From: Flaccisagitta enflata
Lineage: Eukaryota; Chaetognatha; Sagittoidea; Aphragmophora
Length of the DNA: 64,000 nt
NCBI GenBank assembly: GCA_965153355.1
Contig: OZ231126.1
Location: forward strand, 95,604,001 to 95,668,000
Reading direction: 5' to 3'
Shown one piece after another: positions 12,796 through 24,016 of the stretch; the stretch's first letter is position 1; every line of letters begins with the position of its first letter. The notes below the pieces were generated by a model. The model worked only from the letters and a program-made list of their open reading frames with translations, was not told where the DNA came from and made no database searches. The translations under genes were made by a program, and so were the position numbers.

Positions 12796-13078
12796 TGCAG
12801 CTACTATCTTCTATTCCTCATCCGCCTTCCCCGCCTCTTCCTCTTCCGCCTCCATATCCTCCTCCGCCACCGCCATCGCCACCGCCGCTACCGCCACCGC
12901 CATCGCCCCCGCCCCCGCTACCGCCACCGCCACCGCCATCGCCCCCGCCACCGCTACAGCCACCGCCTCCTCCCCTTCACTTGGCATCCTCGTTATCGTC
13001 ATTACCGTCGTCATCATCATCGTCATCGACGTCATCATCATCGTCGTCGTCGTCGACGTTATCCTTTGCCCATCGTTA
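12796..13078. repeat. GC-rich CCGCCACCGCC array followed by (CATCGTCGT)n
   Basis: A tctcaattgcag acceptor-like site ends at 12800 and is followed by cct/ccg/cca triplets, then CATCATCGT-type triplets to about 13065. The plus strand reads poly-Pro. One minus frame reads a Gly-rich run ending GGYGGGRGRGGEGG, which resembles an RGG-type tail, and another reads Ala/Val. Because the triplets repeat, I cannot tell whether any frame is translated. Confidence 0.6.
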
Positions 13079-13202
13079 GTCATTGAACATCCATTTCTTA
13101 TGCTTGGCGATAAAGTGAGCATTTCTTTGTAGATCTTTTCTCTCTGCCGAAAAAAAAAAGGATCATTCGTATGGAAGGACGACATCAATGACGACGATGG
13201 CG

Positions 13203-13859
13203 GTTGGGTGCTTCACATGGAAAAGTTGGAAATTCTTTTTAGCGTAATTACCTAATGTTAATTTAGCAAGCTTTTTAAAAAAACCTCATTTGCATAAAAC
13301 AACGGGATATACTGGTGTTCTTTGAAATAGCAATTGATATCTTTTTTTCTTGGTTGGTTGGTTGGTTGGTTGGTTGGTTGGTTGGTTGGTTGGTTGGTCA
13401 ATTGGTTGGTCATAAAACTTAGTCAATGTCTATTAAACTCATTTTTGTTGTTACATAGGGCCCAAAATTGAGATCGATGAAAAATATCAATCTTTGGGAA
13501 AATGTGAAAAAATTAAAAAAAAAAAATTCATAGCGCCTAAAGTATTGGCCCAACAGTGCCCTGTTTTTTTTCCAGAAGGTGTAAAAAAGTGCCCTCTTTC
13601 ACCCTGTACCAATTTCAACCCCAGCCTTGGGCGAGCCTAGTTGCTCATCAACGTTCCCAAAACGCCCCAAGCGAAAATGAAAAAAATTTATTCCTAAGCA
13701 GAACTCAAAAAAATGAAAAAAGTTTTTTGAATTTTTTTCCAATAATTCTTATATAATTGCTGTGAAAAGATATTCTCAACCATTGCTATATAACAAGTGC
13801 AACAATTTATCCTATGTAAAACTGATACAATTATCAAAATGCTATGTGAAGCACCTAAC
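13203..13859. mobile_element. 657-bp MITE-like element with 7-bp target duplication
   Basis: The left end GTTGGGTGCTTCACATGG and the inverted right end (GTTAGGTGCTTCACATAG on the minus strand) match at 16 of 18 positions. GATGGCG flanks both sides directly (13196-13202 and 13860-13866). The interior is AT-rich with a (TTGG)n array and no transposase frame. Confidence 0.75.
13351..13400 (+). repeat. (TTGG)n microsatellite
   Basis: About 12 units inside the element at 13203-13859. Confidence 0.95.
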
Positions 13860-13866
13860 GATGGCG

Positions 13867-14509
13867 TCGACAAACCCCGCGCGATAACGACTCTCATGAC
13901 GAATTTTAGGACTTAGTACTATTATTATTGACGTATGCTATTATGCATGACTGAAGAGCGAGTCTATTGAGCAATATCTTTATATTCAGGTTTTATGACA
14001 TATTGACTTGGTACCTTTGATGAAGTTTGGCATAGGCAACAAAAAAGTTCATCAGAACAAGGTTACCCCCACCGATTTTAAATGACTCGAAGGGAGGGGG
14101 GGGGGGAGTGACCAATGATATCACCCCCTTCCCCTCAAAGATAAAAAAAATGTTTATCATGAGTGGATTTTTTTTTTATCATAATCAACCAGCTGATCTG
14201 ACGGACCGATTCATATATATGGTTTATACGTAATCCGTATCCTCGTAGTCGTATACATGAACTTGAGGGACGAAACCTGTCTGACAAATGGTTTTGTCCA
14301 TTAACATCAATTTTCTCCTCATGCTTATGCACACTTCCATATTCTTCGTTTCTTTGATATGTGCTCTTGTCAGCATATTCGCCATTTTTTTCCCGCCCTT
14401 GCCGCCATTTTTATCCTCTTCCTTCTTAAGACTGTCTTTCTCCAATGACATTTACTAGAATTTCTACTAGAACATCACCGACTTCATTTCTTTTTTTATG
14501 GGGGTGGGG
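13867..14509. other. unique sequence, no gene seen
   Basis: AT-rich with a G-run at 14094-14106. No supported gene or repeat. Confidence 0.5.
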
Positions 14510-14560
14510 GTGTCGTGGTTGTGGTTGTGGTTGTGATGGTGCTGGTGGTGATTGTGGTCT
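14510..14560 (+). repeat. degenerate GTGGTT array
   Basis: GTGGTT/GTGATG units make a short G/T-rich purine-poor strand. Confidence 0.6.
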
Positions 14561-14763
14561 TCAGGGGATGAGGTGGGCGGGGAGTGGGTCAGTAAAGGAC
14601 GAAGAAGGATGTACACTAAAATGTTGCGTAATTATGGCGTGATATCACCAACACCCGCTCAACATATCTTGTTTGACACAGAATTTATTACCAAGCAAAG
14701 TATTACGCACAAATAATGGACATTTGCTTTATTACCCGGTCCTCTCTCTATTGACCAACACAT

Positions 14764-14888
14764 TTCTCGTGTCGTTGACTGACTCTTTTGTTTCTCTGTC
14801 CGTTTGTCTGTTTGTCCGTCTGTCTTTTTGGGTCTGTCTGTCTGTTCCTGTCTCTGTCTGTGTCTGTCTGTGTGTCTGTCTGTCTCTT

Positions 14889-14940
<52 letters not shown>
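14764..14940 (+). repeat. degenerate CTGT array followed by (CT)n
   Basis: CTGTCTGT-type units with variants lead into a pure CT tract at 14895-14940, then ttttccggcc. Confidence 0.9.
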
Positions 14941-14942
<2 letters not shown>

Positions 14943-15099
14943 CCGGCCGTTGAATGGGGGAAAGGAAAGAGATCGTCATTTTGCTCTTTGGAAGCGAATG
15001 AATGTCATTTTAGAATCGGCTCCGCTTACAAGTTCCATCAATCTAACGCCGAATCTTGTTAACCCCATCTTTTTTTACTAGCTTCCTCCTTCTCTTCTC

Positions 15100-15532
15100 C
15101 ACCCCCTCCTCTTCAGATTCTCCCACTATACTTTTCCCTCATCTTCCTATTTCCACCCCTCTTCCCCTTCATAGTCTCCTTCTTCCCCCTCTTCCTCCCA
15201 TTTTCCCCCCTCTTCCCTCTGTGCTTCCCACTTTCCTACTTTCCCCTCATATTCCTATTTCCCCCTCTTCCCCCTTTGCTTCATATTTCCCCATCTTCCC
15301 CCTCTTCTTTTCAATTTCCCCCTCTGCTTTCTTTTGCTTCCAATTCCCCCTCTTCCCTATTCTTTCCCCAGTTCTCTCTCTTCCCCTTTTGCTACGCATT
15401 CTCCCTCTTCCCCCTTTTCCTCCAAATACCCCCTCTTCCCCTCTTCTTTCAAATACCCCCTCTTCCCCCTCTGCTTCTCATTTCTCCCTCTTCCTCCTCT
15501 TGTCCCCCCCCTATCCCCCCTTTGAAAAGCCA
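15100..15532 (+). repeat. polypyrimidine region of degenerate CCCCTCTTCC units
   Basis: About 430 bp is almost purine-free on the plus strand. Variants of ttccccctcttcccc recur with a loose period of 24-30 bp. It is a candidate triplex or R-loop region. Confidence 0.7.
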
Positions 15533-15767
15533 TCAAAGTGAAATCTATCAACGCGTAAAGCATCTCTTGTTAACTTCCTTCGTTCCATCTTTTTCCTCTT
15601 TTTTTTCCCACAGCCAACTGGCCCATGGTTCATTTATCATCCACCAAATCTCGTAACCCCCCCCACCCCCTCTCCCCCCCACCCCCTCTGCCCCCCACCC
15701 CCCAGCCCCCGGGGTTGAGCCACTACTCGACCACTTATCCGACTCTAGTGTGGCTCACCAAGACCAA

Positions 15768-16004
15768 GGATGTGTTTCTACTGGAGACAACAATCGAGAT
15801 CATTCTTATTAATCGCGTTTACAGCATCAATAAATATGAATTTCCAGAGTCCCACAAGGGAGTGACTAGTGAGCAAAGTCAGGGAGCTCTTGAACAGAGC
15901 GAGCAAGCAAAACAAGTGGCGCAAGTGAATGAACAGAGCGAATGAACAACTGGCCCGTTAAAAAACGCAGTTGTATGTGAGAGTGTGACTAAACACACGC
16001 CCCA
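15768..16004 (+). mobile_element. 237-bp MITE, GGGCGTGTTT family
   Basis: The left end GGATGTGTTTCTACTGGAGA and the inverted right end (GGGGCGTGTGTTTAGTCACA) match imperfectly. The interior matches 22553-22802 (gacaacaatc, atcattc, gtttacagc). Confidence 0.65.
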
Positions 16005-16402
16005 AGTCAAATCACCCTCTATGTCGCAATGTCTTGACACGTTGTTGTTCAGTCTGATCGTCTGAGACCGTGTTTGACACTGATTTTTTTGCTCTTGGGC
16101 ATCTTTTTAACCATCTTCGATGTTCTTTCACCCTTTAGCCTTTGTCACCCATTCCATTTCCCCCCCCTCTATTTTCCCATCTCCACCCACATTAAGTCAC
16201 CCCTCACAACGTCCTCCCCCCCCCCCGTCCCTTTGGAATCCCCCTGATTCTTCGTTTCGAGAGTAGATCTATTACTGCCCTGGTTTTTGCATTCCTTTTC
16301 CGCAGTTTTCAAATCATTTCCCTTTAAGGAGACAAATGACGTCTTCAGAGTTCGGATTAATGTATGGACTTTCTCCGTTACCTCCGTCCATCAAAGACGC
16401 GC
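16005..16402. other. unique sequence, no gene seen
   Basis: Contains two short C-runs. No coding frame is supported. Confidence 0.5.
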
Positions 16403-16407
16403 AGAGA

Positions 16408-16479
<72 letters not shown>

Positions 16480-16495
16480 GAGAGGAGAGAGAGGT
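16403..16495 (+). repeat. (GA)n followed by GAGAG-GAGAG variants
   Basis: About 36 GA units followed by a short 5-bp ggaga variant block. Confidence 0.95.
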
Positions 16496-16644
16496 TTTCC
16501 CCCTTCGGAATGTACTCAAACGATGGTTCATTTGCCCCATCGGAGTTTTAGTCTCCCAAAAGGCGGTTATAAGACCCTTGAGTCAACTTGGAAAAAGGTC
16601 GACGAGACACGTTTGGCGCGTGATCACGTTTATGATAGATAGTA

Positions 16645-17869
16645 ACACATGCGCCACATTTAGGCGGAAAATGTGGGAATATGGTTACCATAGCAAATAT
16701 TACTTCAGTACCATGAAATTTGAACTGGAGGTAGCTTTTTAGTAGAATTATCATTTAGTATCATGGTCCGATCATAATTCAATTAATAAGTGGGGTATTT
16801 CAGCAAAGATGTTGAAATTTCAATATCAAAATGTTGCTGATTTTTCCCGCTTTGAAATCAATTGAAATTGATCATCTTTAAAAGTCTTTTAGAGGACCCT
16901 AAGTAACAGAGATTGACCAAAATTGACTGACAATCATGCACATGAGTATTTCTTAGTAATTGGATTGCATATTGCACAGTTTTTAGCCCCTACAAAGCGC
17001 AATACTGGATAGAAATACAAAGAATACAGAAATGCAGAAATTCAGTTTTTAAAATGCAGCTTATGCAGGATTGAATACAAAACACTATTTCTTACATTCA
17101 TAGGACATCTTTTTGCCATTGTTTAAACCTTTGGTGACCTAAATTTAGGTAACTATGGCAAAGAAAAAAAAAAAAGAGACAGTGGTTTTCAAAATACTGC
17201 TACACGCCCATTTTTTGGAATAACTTGAAATCCTATGAGGTGGTCATGAAATGACAAATTTGTGACTCAGTAAAAAATCAGCACTCAAAAAAGTTAATTT
17301 TTGTGCCCACAGCATCATTTTTTGTGAAATTAGTCAGATAATGATTTGCCCACTGATTGATATTTTCACTTGACTTACAATTGTTACTGCACGCTTATTT
17401 TTTTTAAAATGGCCACAAATCTTTTTCAGTGTTCATAGTATGTCAAATTTCCTACTCAGCAAAAAATTAGAACTCATAAAAGTTGATTTTTGCGCCCATA
17501 GTATCATTTTTTGTAATAGTTGTCAAAATGAATTTCAGAAAGTTGTAGAGATGGAGCTTTTTTCCTCTCTTTTTTGCCTGATGTTTTTTCAGAAAAAGTG
17601 ATGCCACAGGCTCAAAAATCAATATTTTTGAGTTCTGATTTTTTTTGTTGAGTAGGTTATTTGATATACTGTTACTACCTAAAAAGATTTTAAGCAGATC
17701 AATAAAATGAAGGCGTAGGAATGAATTGAAATAACTGTCTTTTTTTCTTCGCCATGGTTAATATACTCTCTCCATTAAATTGTGGAGGTTTTCTTTTGCG
17801 TCAAATGACAATGATAAGACTCAATCTTCACTTAGTAGATCATTTTCCGCCTAAATGTGGCGCATGTGT
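16645..17869. mobile_element. 1.2-kb non-autonomous element with 29-bp perfect TIRs
   Basis: The 29-bp sequence starting ACACATGCGCCACATTTAGG is repeated in perfect inversion at the right end, and TA flanks both sides. The interior is AT-rich with two diverged direct copies of a block of about 180 bp (the gcccacagcatcattttttg segment near 17310 and its gcccatagtatcattttttg partner near 17495). No transposase frame is present. TA duplication points to the Tc1/mariner superfamily. Confidence 0.85.
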
Positions 17870-17871
17870 TA

Positions 17872-18318
17872 TGTCTATAGATCATATGTTGGCAGGAGCT
17901 GTTAGCCAATTTTATGGAAACTATGATCGTTCATGGCAGTCAGGTCGCCGAGCAACAAGAGTTTGGGTTTAATAAGCCGGGCAATCTTTCACTGATAACA
18001 TTCGTTACCGTGATTACCCTTAAAGACAGAGAGATTTGTTGGATTTGCAGACTTTTACAGAGACATTCGATAAAACATTCTCAATCATTTATAAAAAAAG
18101 ATTTTTTCAATACTATTCACGCAGCAGCCAACGTCCTACTGAAAGCTACTTGAAATCTGATCCATTTATTGACCAAGCATGTTGTAGACTCATGGTATTA
18201 TCGTCCCAGTCATTTGATTGCTCTTCTTAAGCTATGCTGTAAAAGCATATGACGGGGTGTCACGTAATCTAGAGAAACGACAAAATCAAAGCCTACAGCG
18301 TTATGCAAATGAGAGCAA
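17872..18318. other. unique sequence, no gene seen
   Basis: No repeat or convincing coding frame was found. Confidence 0.4.
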
Positions 18319-18499
<181 letters not shown>

Positions 18500-18501
18500 T
18501 A

Positions 18502-19229
<728 letters not shown>

Positions 19230-19639
19230 TGAGAGGGATGCACATTCGCTTTCGTTCTAGATGAAAGAGAAACAGGACGCAGTGTTGGCCAAAAGATATT
19301 CGTTATTCGTTATCTTCGGATATTTGAATAAAAATGGTGGTTATCTTCATCTTATCTTTTTTTTATTTTGAGTGGTCGAATAATCATCTTATCTTCATCT
19401 TATCTTTTCATTTTTTGGGAATTATCTTATTCGAAAAAATTCGAATAACTTCGAATAATCATTCTTTTTTCAAAATGGGAAAAAATGTCATCAGCTGACT
19501 TTTATTTCCCAGCATTTTCTTAAGAGAATCGCTTGTTTAGCAGTTTCTTAGGGCCATTACAGATAAATAATCTCACTAGTAATGGTCAAACTAGCAAAAT
19601 TTTTACAGAACATAGATCTGTCAGGAGAGGTACACTTAA

Positions 19640-19800
19640 AACATGATTGGAGCTTTGAGATTTCACCTTTGAGACTGGGATTTGAGTCTTAAGGCTGGGA
19701 TTGAAGCCTCGAGGCCGGCATTTGAGCCTAAAAGGGGTGGACATACAGAGGAGAAAATGGGGATACTTCCCCAATGTATGAAAGCAAAAGTCATCGTGCT
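19640..19800 (-). mobile_element. foldback element fragment, type 1
   Basis: Units of the form gactgggatttgagtcttaa and a degenerate terminal block (ccccaatgtatgaaagcaaaagtcatcg) match the right half of type 1 foldback copies. The left half is absent. Strand assignment is tentative. Confidence 0.6.
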
Positions 19801-19828
19801 ACTACCAAACAAAGCTCATATAGAAATA

Positions 19829-20217
19829 CAGTAGGACCCTGCCTCATCGGTCCCATTGGGACTAAAGATTTTTCAACCTTTAAACATTTTTGGTCATGTG
19901 CAACGCGACTCTACACCCCGCTTTGTCAGTCCATCGGTCTGTCCGTCAGTCGTTCCGTTGGTCCGTTGGTCCATCACATTTTATTTTTTTTGGGTTTTTG
20001 CGGTCTTTGGCCTCACTGCTCAGGCCCAAATGATAAAGTGACCTCAAATACGGCCCCTGCCCACCCGCACGTGACTAGGGTAGCTGTATATCTGGCCTTG
20101 TTTAACCTTTAAAGAGAGGTGAAATCACATTAAAAACTACCATTTAGGACCTAAAAATGTTGACCTTCATTGATAGGGAACCTTTAAAAGCGAGGCTGTA
20201 TTTGCGGGGTTCCACTA
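19829..20217. mobile_element. pogo-like MITE with nested hairpin element
   Basis: The ends CAGTAGGACCC and the inverted TAGTGGAACCCCGC are flanked by TA. Subtracting the nested 209-bp hairpin copy leaves 180 bp, close to the 176-177 bp of the other two copies in this window. Confidence 0.75.
19892..20100 (-). mobile_element. hairpin element, subfamily A, nested
   Basis: Starts in diverged hairpin sequence (ggtcatgtgcaacgcgact) after a T-run and ends in ggccttg before TTT. GGAC-type units and GGGCAGGGGCC are preserved. Confidence 0.8.
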
Positions 20218-20712
20218 TACCCAGCATAAGAAACTAATCAGAAAGGATCTTATACTAAAAAAAACGATAAAAGAAAATCATTGAAAATTCCCTTTCTATA
20301 TTGATAGCTTTCATAGTGGGATATGTTTTTAAATGGGTTTCTTCGAGAGTTAAATCAGTTAATGTCCTGTTGGGCTCGATTTTGCTTGGTAAGTTTGTTT
20401 CACAAATCATTCGAAAAAGTTATTCGAAAAACGAATAAAAGATAATCATCTTATCTTATCTTCATTTTTGGAAAATTCAGCCTTATCTTATCTTTATCTT
20501 ATCTTTTTGTAAATTTGGCCATTTTATCTTTTATCTTATTTGAATAATCATGATGAGTTATCTTGGCCAACACTGACAGGACGTAATGATACAAACAACG
20601 CAATAAAAGAAAGTGATAACCCGTTACGAAACTATCCGTACAATGGGCAAAGCGCTGCGAGGAGAGGGGGAAGAGAATTGGGGTTAATGATGAGGAGCAA
20701 GAGATTGTATGA

Positions 20713-20850
20713 TTTTCAATTTCTGAAGCGGGGGATGGAAAAGTGAAGATCGCGCAAATGCCTGCCGAAGCCGAGGCTTCCGCGGAAGCTGTAGATGAAG
20801 CCGTGGAAAAAAAAAGAAAGAAAATGGGAGAAAAAATATTGCAAATGTAA
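20713..20850 (+). CDS. short Glu/Ala-rich open frame, hypothetical
   Basis: The frame reads FSISEAGDGKVKIAQMPAEA, continues in an EASAEAVDEAVEKK helix-like segment and stops at 20848-20850. The composition is coiled-coil-like and not a microsatellite translation. There is no start codon context, and only a weak pyrimidine stretch lies upstream. At 45 codons it may be chance. Family unknown. Confidence 0.15.
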   Translation, partial: FSISEAGDGKVKIAQMPAEAEASAEAVDEAVEKKRKKMGEKILQM

Positions 20851-21078
20851 CTGCCTTGATAGACGGACAGATAATGGAATGGATGGTCGGACAGACGGTT
20901 TGGACTATCATTCCAAAGAGGGAAAGAAGAGGAAGAATATAAATTGAGAGATGTGTAGATGATGATCATTATTGGCAAGAGAAGGAAGCCAATATGTTTT
21001 ATCATCACTGATGTTATGAGCAGATCGAGAATGCTTTATTAGAGAATAAAGCATGGTAAGACGCAGAGGAAAAAGTAC

Positions 21079-21195
21079 ACGAAGAAGAAGAAGAAGAAGA
21101 AGAAGAAGAAGAAGAAGAAGAAGAAGAAGAAAAAGAAAAAGAAAAAGAAAAAGAAAAAGAAAAAGAAAAAGAAAAAGAAAAAGAAAAAGAAAAAG
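21079..21195 (+). repeat. (GAA)n followed by (GAAAAA)n
   Basis: About 17 GAA triplets are followed by about 11 hexamers. Confidence 0.95.
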
Positions 21196-21256
21196 TCGCA
21201 AAAGCGTTAGATGGTCAGTGGTACCCGTAGGTTGTGGTTGAAGTTTAGGGGTAGCA

Positions 21257-21648
21257 GGGCAGCGGCCCCGGAGGTCCGATGACCTATGCTTTCACACATG
21301 GGGAAATTTCTCCTCCTCCTCCTCCACATCCCCCCTCTCCCCAGCCTCCAGGCCCATTTCTCAGCCTGGAGACCCATATTCCAGCCTCGAGACCCAAATC
21401 CCAGTCTTGAGGCCCAAATCCCTAGAGACTGCAATCTGGGCCTTGAGGTTGAGATTTGGGCCTTGAGGGTGGGATTTGGGCCTTAAGACTGGGATTTGGG
21501 CCTCGAGGCTGAGATATGGGCCTCCAAGCTGAGAAATGGGCCTGGAGGCTGGGGGGAGGGGGGTACGCTGAAGGAGGAGAAGAAGGAGGAGGAGAAATTT
21601 CCCCATGTGTGAAAGCATAGGTCATCGGCCCCTTCGGGGCTGCTGCCC
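21257..21648 (+). mobile_element. foldback element, type 1, complete
   Basis: Near-perfect inverted ends of about 55 bp (GGGCAGCGGCCCC at left, its inverse at right, each followed by the gacctatgctttcacacat block). The internal array also inverts at its centre (about 21425): left units read CCCAGCCTCGAG, right units read CTCGAGGCTGGG. The whole 392 bp can fold as one hairpin. The left flank contains atggtcagtggtacccg as in other copies. The right end runs via AAAAAG into (GAA)n. Confidence 0.9.
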
Positions 21649-21654
21649 AAAAAG

Positions 21655-21745
21655 AAAGAAGAAAAAGAAGAAGAAGAAGAAGAAGAAGAAGAAGAAGAAG
21701 AAGAAGAAGAAGAAGAAGAAGAAGAAGAAGAAGAAGAAGAAGAAA
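21655..21745 (+). repeat. (GAA)n seeded at the foldback 3' end
   Basis: About 28 triplets begin directly after the GCCCAAAAAGAAAG end of the element. Confidence 0.95.
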
Positions 21746-22367
21746 AGCAAAAGCAAAAGGAGAAAATGAAGAATGATAAAAACAAGTGAAAAAAGGAACA
21801 GCCAGCAACCAAGGAGAAATCTTTCAACGTTGGTGAGAGTGATGGAAAAGAAAGAGGAAAAAGAAAAAGAAAAAGAAGTCAAAGAAATACCCAAACGAAG
21901 AAAGTCTTTTTTTTTCGTGTGTGTGTGAATTGAGATGAAAAAGGGCGGGATAAGACGATAAAAATGTGAAGGAGAAAAATAATGGATGAGAAGAACTGAA
22001 GAAGAATCGATTCGGGATAAAAAAAACGCGCAAAATCATTTCAATGATAACGATTGGGGGGGGGGGAGGGAAATTTACGAAGATGAGTGTGTACGAGAAA
22101 GTGCGGATGAAGCGAGAGCATGGAAATGAGCATGGGAATGAGCATGGGAATGAGCACGAAGATGGGTTAAGAAAATGAGCTTGAAAATGAGTGTGAGGAT
22201 GAAAATGAAAATGGGAGAAAAACATTTAAGGAAGCTATGTGTGAGATGTTTTAGCAGGTAAGTATGGCCATGAAAAAAAAACCCTCACCCCCTTTCGACG
22301 CCCCCTCACTCACACACAACCGTAGTGTATCTTAAATGTGCGTTTTCACACTTTTTGAATCGACTAT
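21746..22367. other. unique sequence with a short 12-bp ATGAGCATGGGA repeat
   Basis: The repeat lies at about 22115-22160. A G-run is at 22053-22068. No gene is supported. Confidence 0.5.
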
Positions 22368-22436
22368 TGAGATGTACGGATGGACGGGAGGATGGGCGAA
22401 CAAAGCCTCTTATAGAGTCAGGGAGTCCGTGAATAA
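22368..22436 (+). mobile_element. hairpin element 3' fragment, divergent
   Basis: Units tggacgggaggatgggcgaac and caaagcctcttatagagtc precede a decayed hairpin and an A-run. The aagcctcttataga segment matches the subfamily C copy at 52175-52375. Confidence 0.4.
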
Positions 22437-22552
22437 AAAAGCATTCAGCCAGCCTTAACAGTTTATAAGTGAGAAACAAGACAAGAAGGAAGAGCAGAAA
22501 TTGAAGGGCACAAAAAAGGCCAGACTCTGGACGTGTTCCCACTGACAACTAA

Positions 22553-22802
22553 GGGCGTGTTTCTACTGAGGACAACAATCACAATCATTCCTGTTTATTG
22601 TGTTTGCAGCGTGAATGCATATTTATGAATTTTATTGTCTTATGAGGGAGTGAACGGAGTATATGAGCGAGTCCATGAACAGAACAAGCGGGAAAAGCGA
22701 CACACTTTTGAGTGATGAAAATGAAAGTTGCGAGCGAACAAACATGGCGAGCGACCAAGTGACTTGTGAAAAACGTGATTGTCTGTGAGTAAAAACGCGT
22801 CC
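22553..22802 (+). mobile_element. 250-bp MITE, GGGCGTGTTT family
   Basis: The left end GGGCGTGTTTCTACTGAGGA and the inverted right end (GGACGCGTTTTTACTCACAG) form TIRs of about 28 bp. It is homologous to 15768-16004. A second terminus-like block (ggacgtgttcccactg) lies just upstream at 22530. Confidence 0.7.
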
Positions 22803-22885
22803 TGAGTGTCGGAGTTTGCATCACTCGTTTAATTCTTGAAATGAATCGCGAGGGATCAATACTAGAACCCGCCGCCGTCGCCAAC

Positions 22886-23045
22886 ATGGTTCAACAAGAT
22901 GACGATGGTGGAGATTATGTTGGTGAAGAAGCAGAAGGAGAAGAAGAAGAAGATGAAGATGTAGAAGAAGATGAAGATGAAGATGAAGAAAAAGGAAAAG
23001 AAAAGAAAAGAAAAGAAAAGAAAAGAAAAGAAAAGAAAAGAAAAA
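22886..23045 (+). CDS. acidic open frame, possible first exon
   Basis: An ATG in good context (gccaacATGG) opens MVQQDDDGGDYVGEEAEG, followed by an E/D run and a K/R run that merges into AAAAG and GAA microsatellites. The first 35 codons are not simple repeat, but the acidic part could equally be the edge of the GAA tract. No donor site is obvious. Function unknown. Confidence 0.2.
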
Positions 23046-23140
23046 GAAGAAGAAGAAGAAGAAGAAGAAGAAGAAGAAGAAGAAGAAGAAGAAGAAGAAG
23101 AAGAAGAAGAAGAAGAAGAAGAAGGAGAGACAGAGGAGGC
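22925..23140 (+). repeat. GAAGAT, (AAAAG)n and (GAA)n purine array
   Basis: GAAGATGAAGAT units pass into about nine AAAAG pentamers (22995-23042), then about 28 GAA triplets. Confidence 0.9.
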
Positions 23141-23399
23141 AAAGAAGGCGTCGATGTTGTCCGTTCTTGAAGCGTCTTTTAGAGAAAAGAAATCAAGTTG
23201 GCTTCATTGGGGAAGACGCTGGATTCAATTCCGGGGAAAGAGAAGGAAAAAAGAAAAGAGAGGAAACAGGAATAGAAAAAGAGGAAAAGAAAAAGAAAAA
23301 AAAAAAAAGAACCGAAATACTAATCTGGGCATAGAATGAAAAAAGAGAGAGAGAGGAAGGCAGACTGGAAAATGAGGAAAGATCTGATGAGGGGTATGA

Positions 23400-23556
23400 T
23401 GGACTGATGGGCTGATGGGCTGATGGGCTGATGGGCCGATGGGCTGGTAAGCTGATAAGCTGATAAGCTGATGGGCTGATAGGCTGATGGGCTAATGGAG
23501 TGATGAGCTAATAGGCTGATGGGCTGATAGGCTAATCGGCTGATAGGCTGATCAAA
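23400..23556 (+). repeat. 8-bp minisatellite GGGCTGAT / AAGCTGAT
   Basis: About 19 units with variants TAGGCTGAT and GGGCTAAT. Confidence 0.85.
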
Positions 23557-23915
23557 AAATGGTTGTAAACGAGAGCAAAAAGCTGCAGAAACCTTTTGCA
23601 CAACTGGGAATCGTTCGATATCATGTTTGTGTTTTTTTTTTGGCTCCACATTGGTTGTCGGTATGTTGCACCCCATTCAATGTCTCACACCTCCACACTG
23701 ATATCACGCCTTCTCTCACACCACCACGCCTTCGCACATCAACCCCTCTATCTCAATTTCTGCATCTACTCTCTCAAGTTTCGGCAAAGAGAGAAAAAAG
23801 TTTCAGAGGCGTTCAGAGATGCAGATAGACGTTAATGACGATGCACCAGAGCCATTTCCGATTTTCAATGACTATCAGACCATGATGAACGCCAAATAAA
23901 GACGACGACGAATAG
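23557..23915. other. unique sequence, no firm gene
   Basis: CA-rich in the middle. No supported feature. Confidence 0.4.
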
Positions 23916-24014
23916 GAAGCCGACGAGGAGGTTGACGATGAAGACGACGACGATGAGGATGACGATGAAAACGATTATGATTACATTTACGACGAAATAC
24001 AACTATTCTCTTGA
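23916..24014 (+). CDS. short acidic C-terminal-like open frame
   Basis: After a stop at 23913-23915 the frame reads EADEEVDDEDDDDEDDDEN then DYDYIYDEIQLFS and stops. It could be the acidic tail of a last exon (an AG precedes gaagcc) or a degenerate GACGAT triplet array. The Tyr-rich end is not simple repeat. Confidence 0.15.
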   Translation, partial: EADEEVDDEDDDDEDDDENDYDYIYDEIQLFS

Positions 24015-24016
24015 GC

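Larger units (their letters stand above)
19280..20575. mobile_element. hAT-like non-autonomous element with perfect 8-bp target duplication
   Basis: The left end CAGTGTTGGCCAAAAGATA and the inverted right end (CAGTGTTGGCCAAGATAACT) form the TIRs. ACAGGACG is duplicated exactly at 19272-19279 and 20576-20583. CAGTG-type ends with an 8-bp duplication are the known hallmark of hAT elements. The 1296-bp interior is rich in TTATC/GATAA motifs near both ends. It carries a foldback fragment (about 19640-19800) and a pogo-like MITE that itself contains a hairpin element. No transposase frame is seen. Confidence 0.88.

Noticed and set aside
19875-20113. AACCTTTAAA as a 10-bp target duplication of the hairpin element
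   Set aside because: The same word occurs a third time at about 20179 inside the host MITE, so it is probably native to the MITE.
23222-23245. box B-like gattcaattcc as a tRNA or SINE promoter
   Set aside because: No matching box A at the right distance and no foldable acceptor stem.
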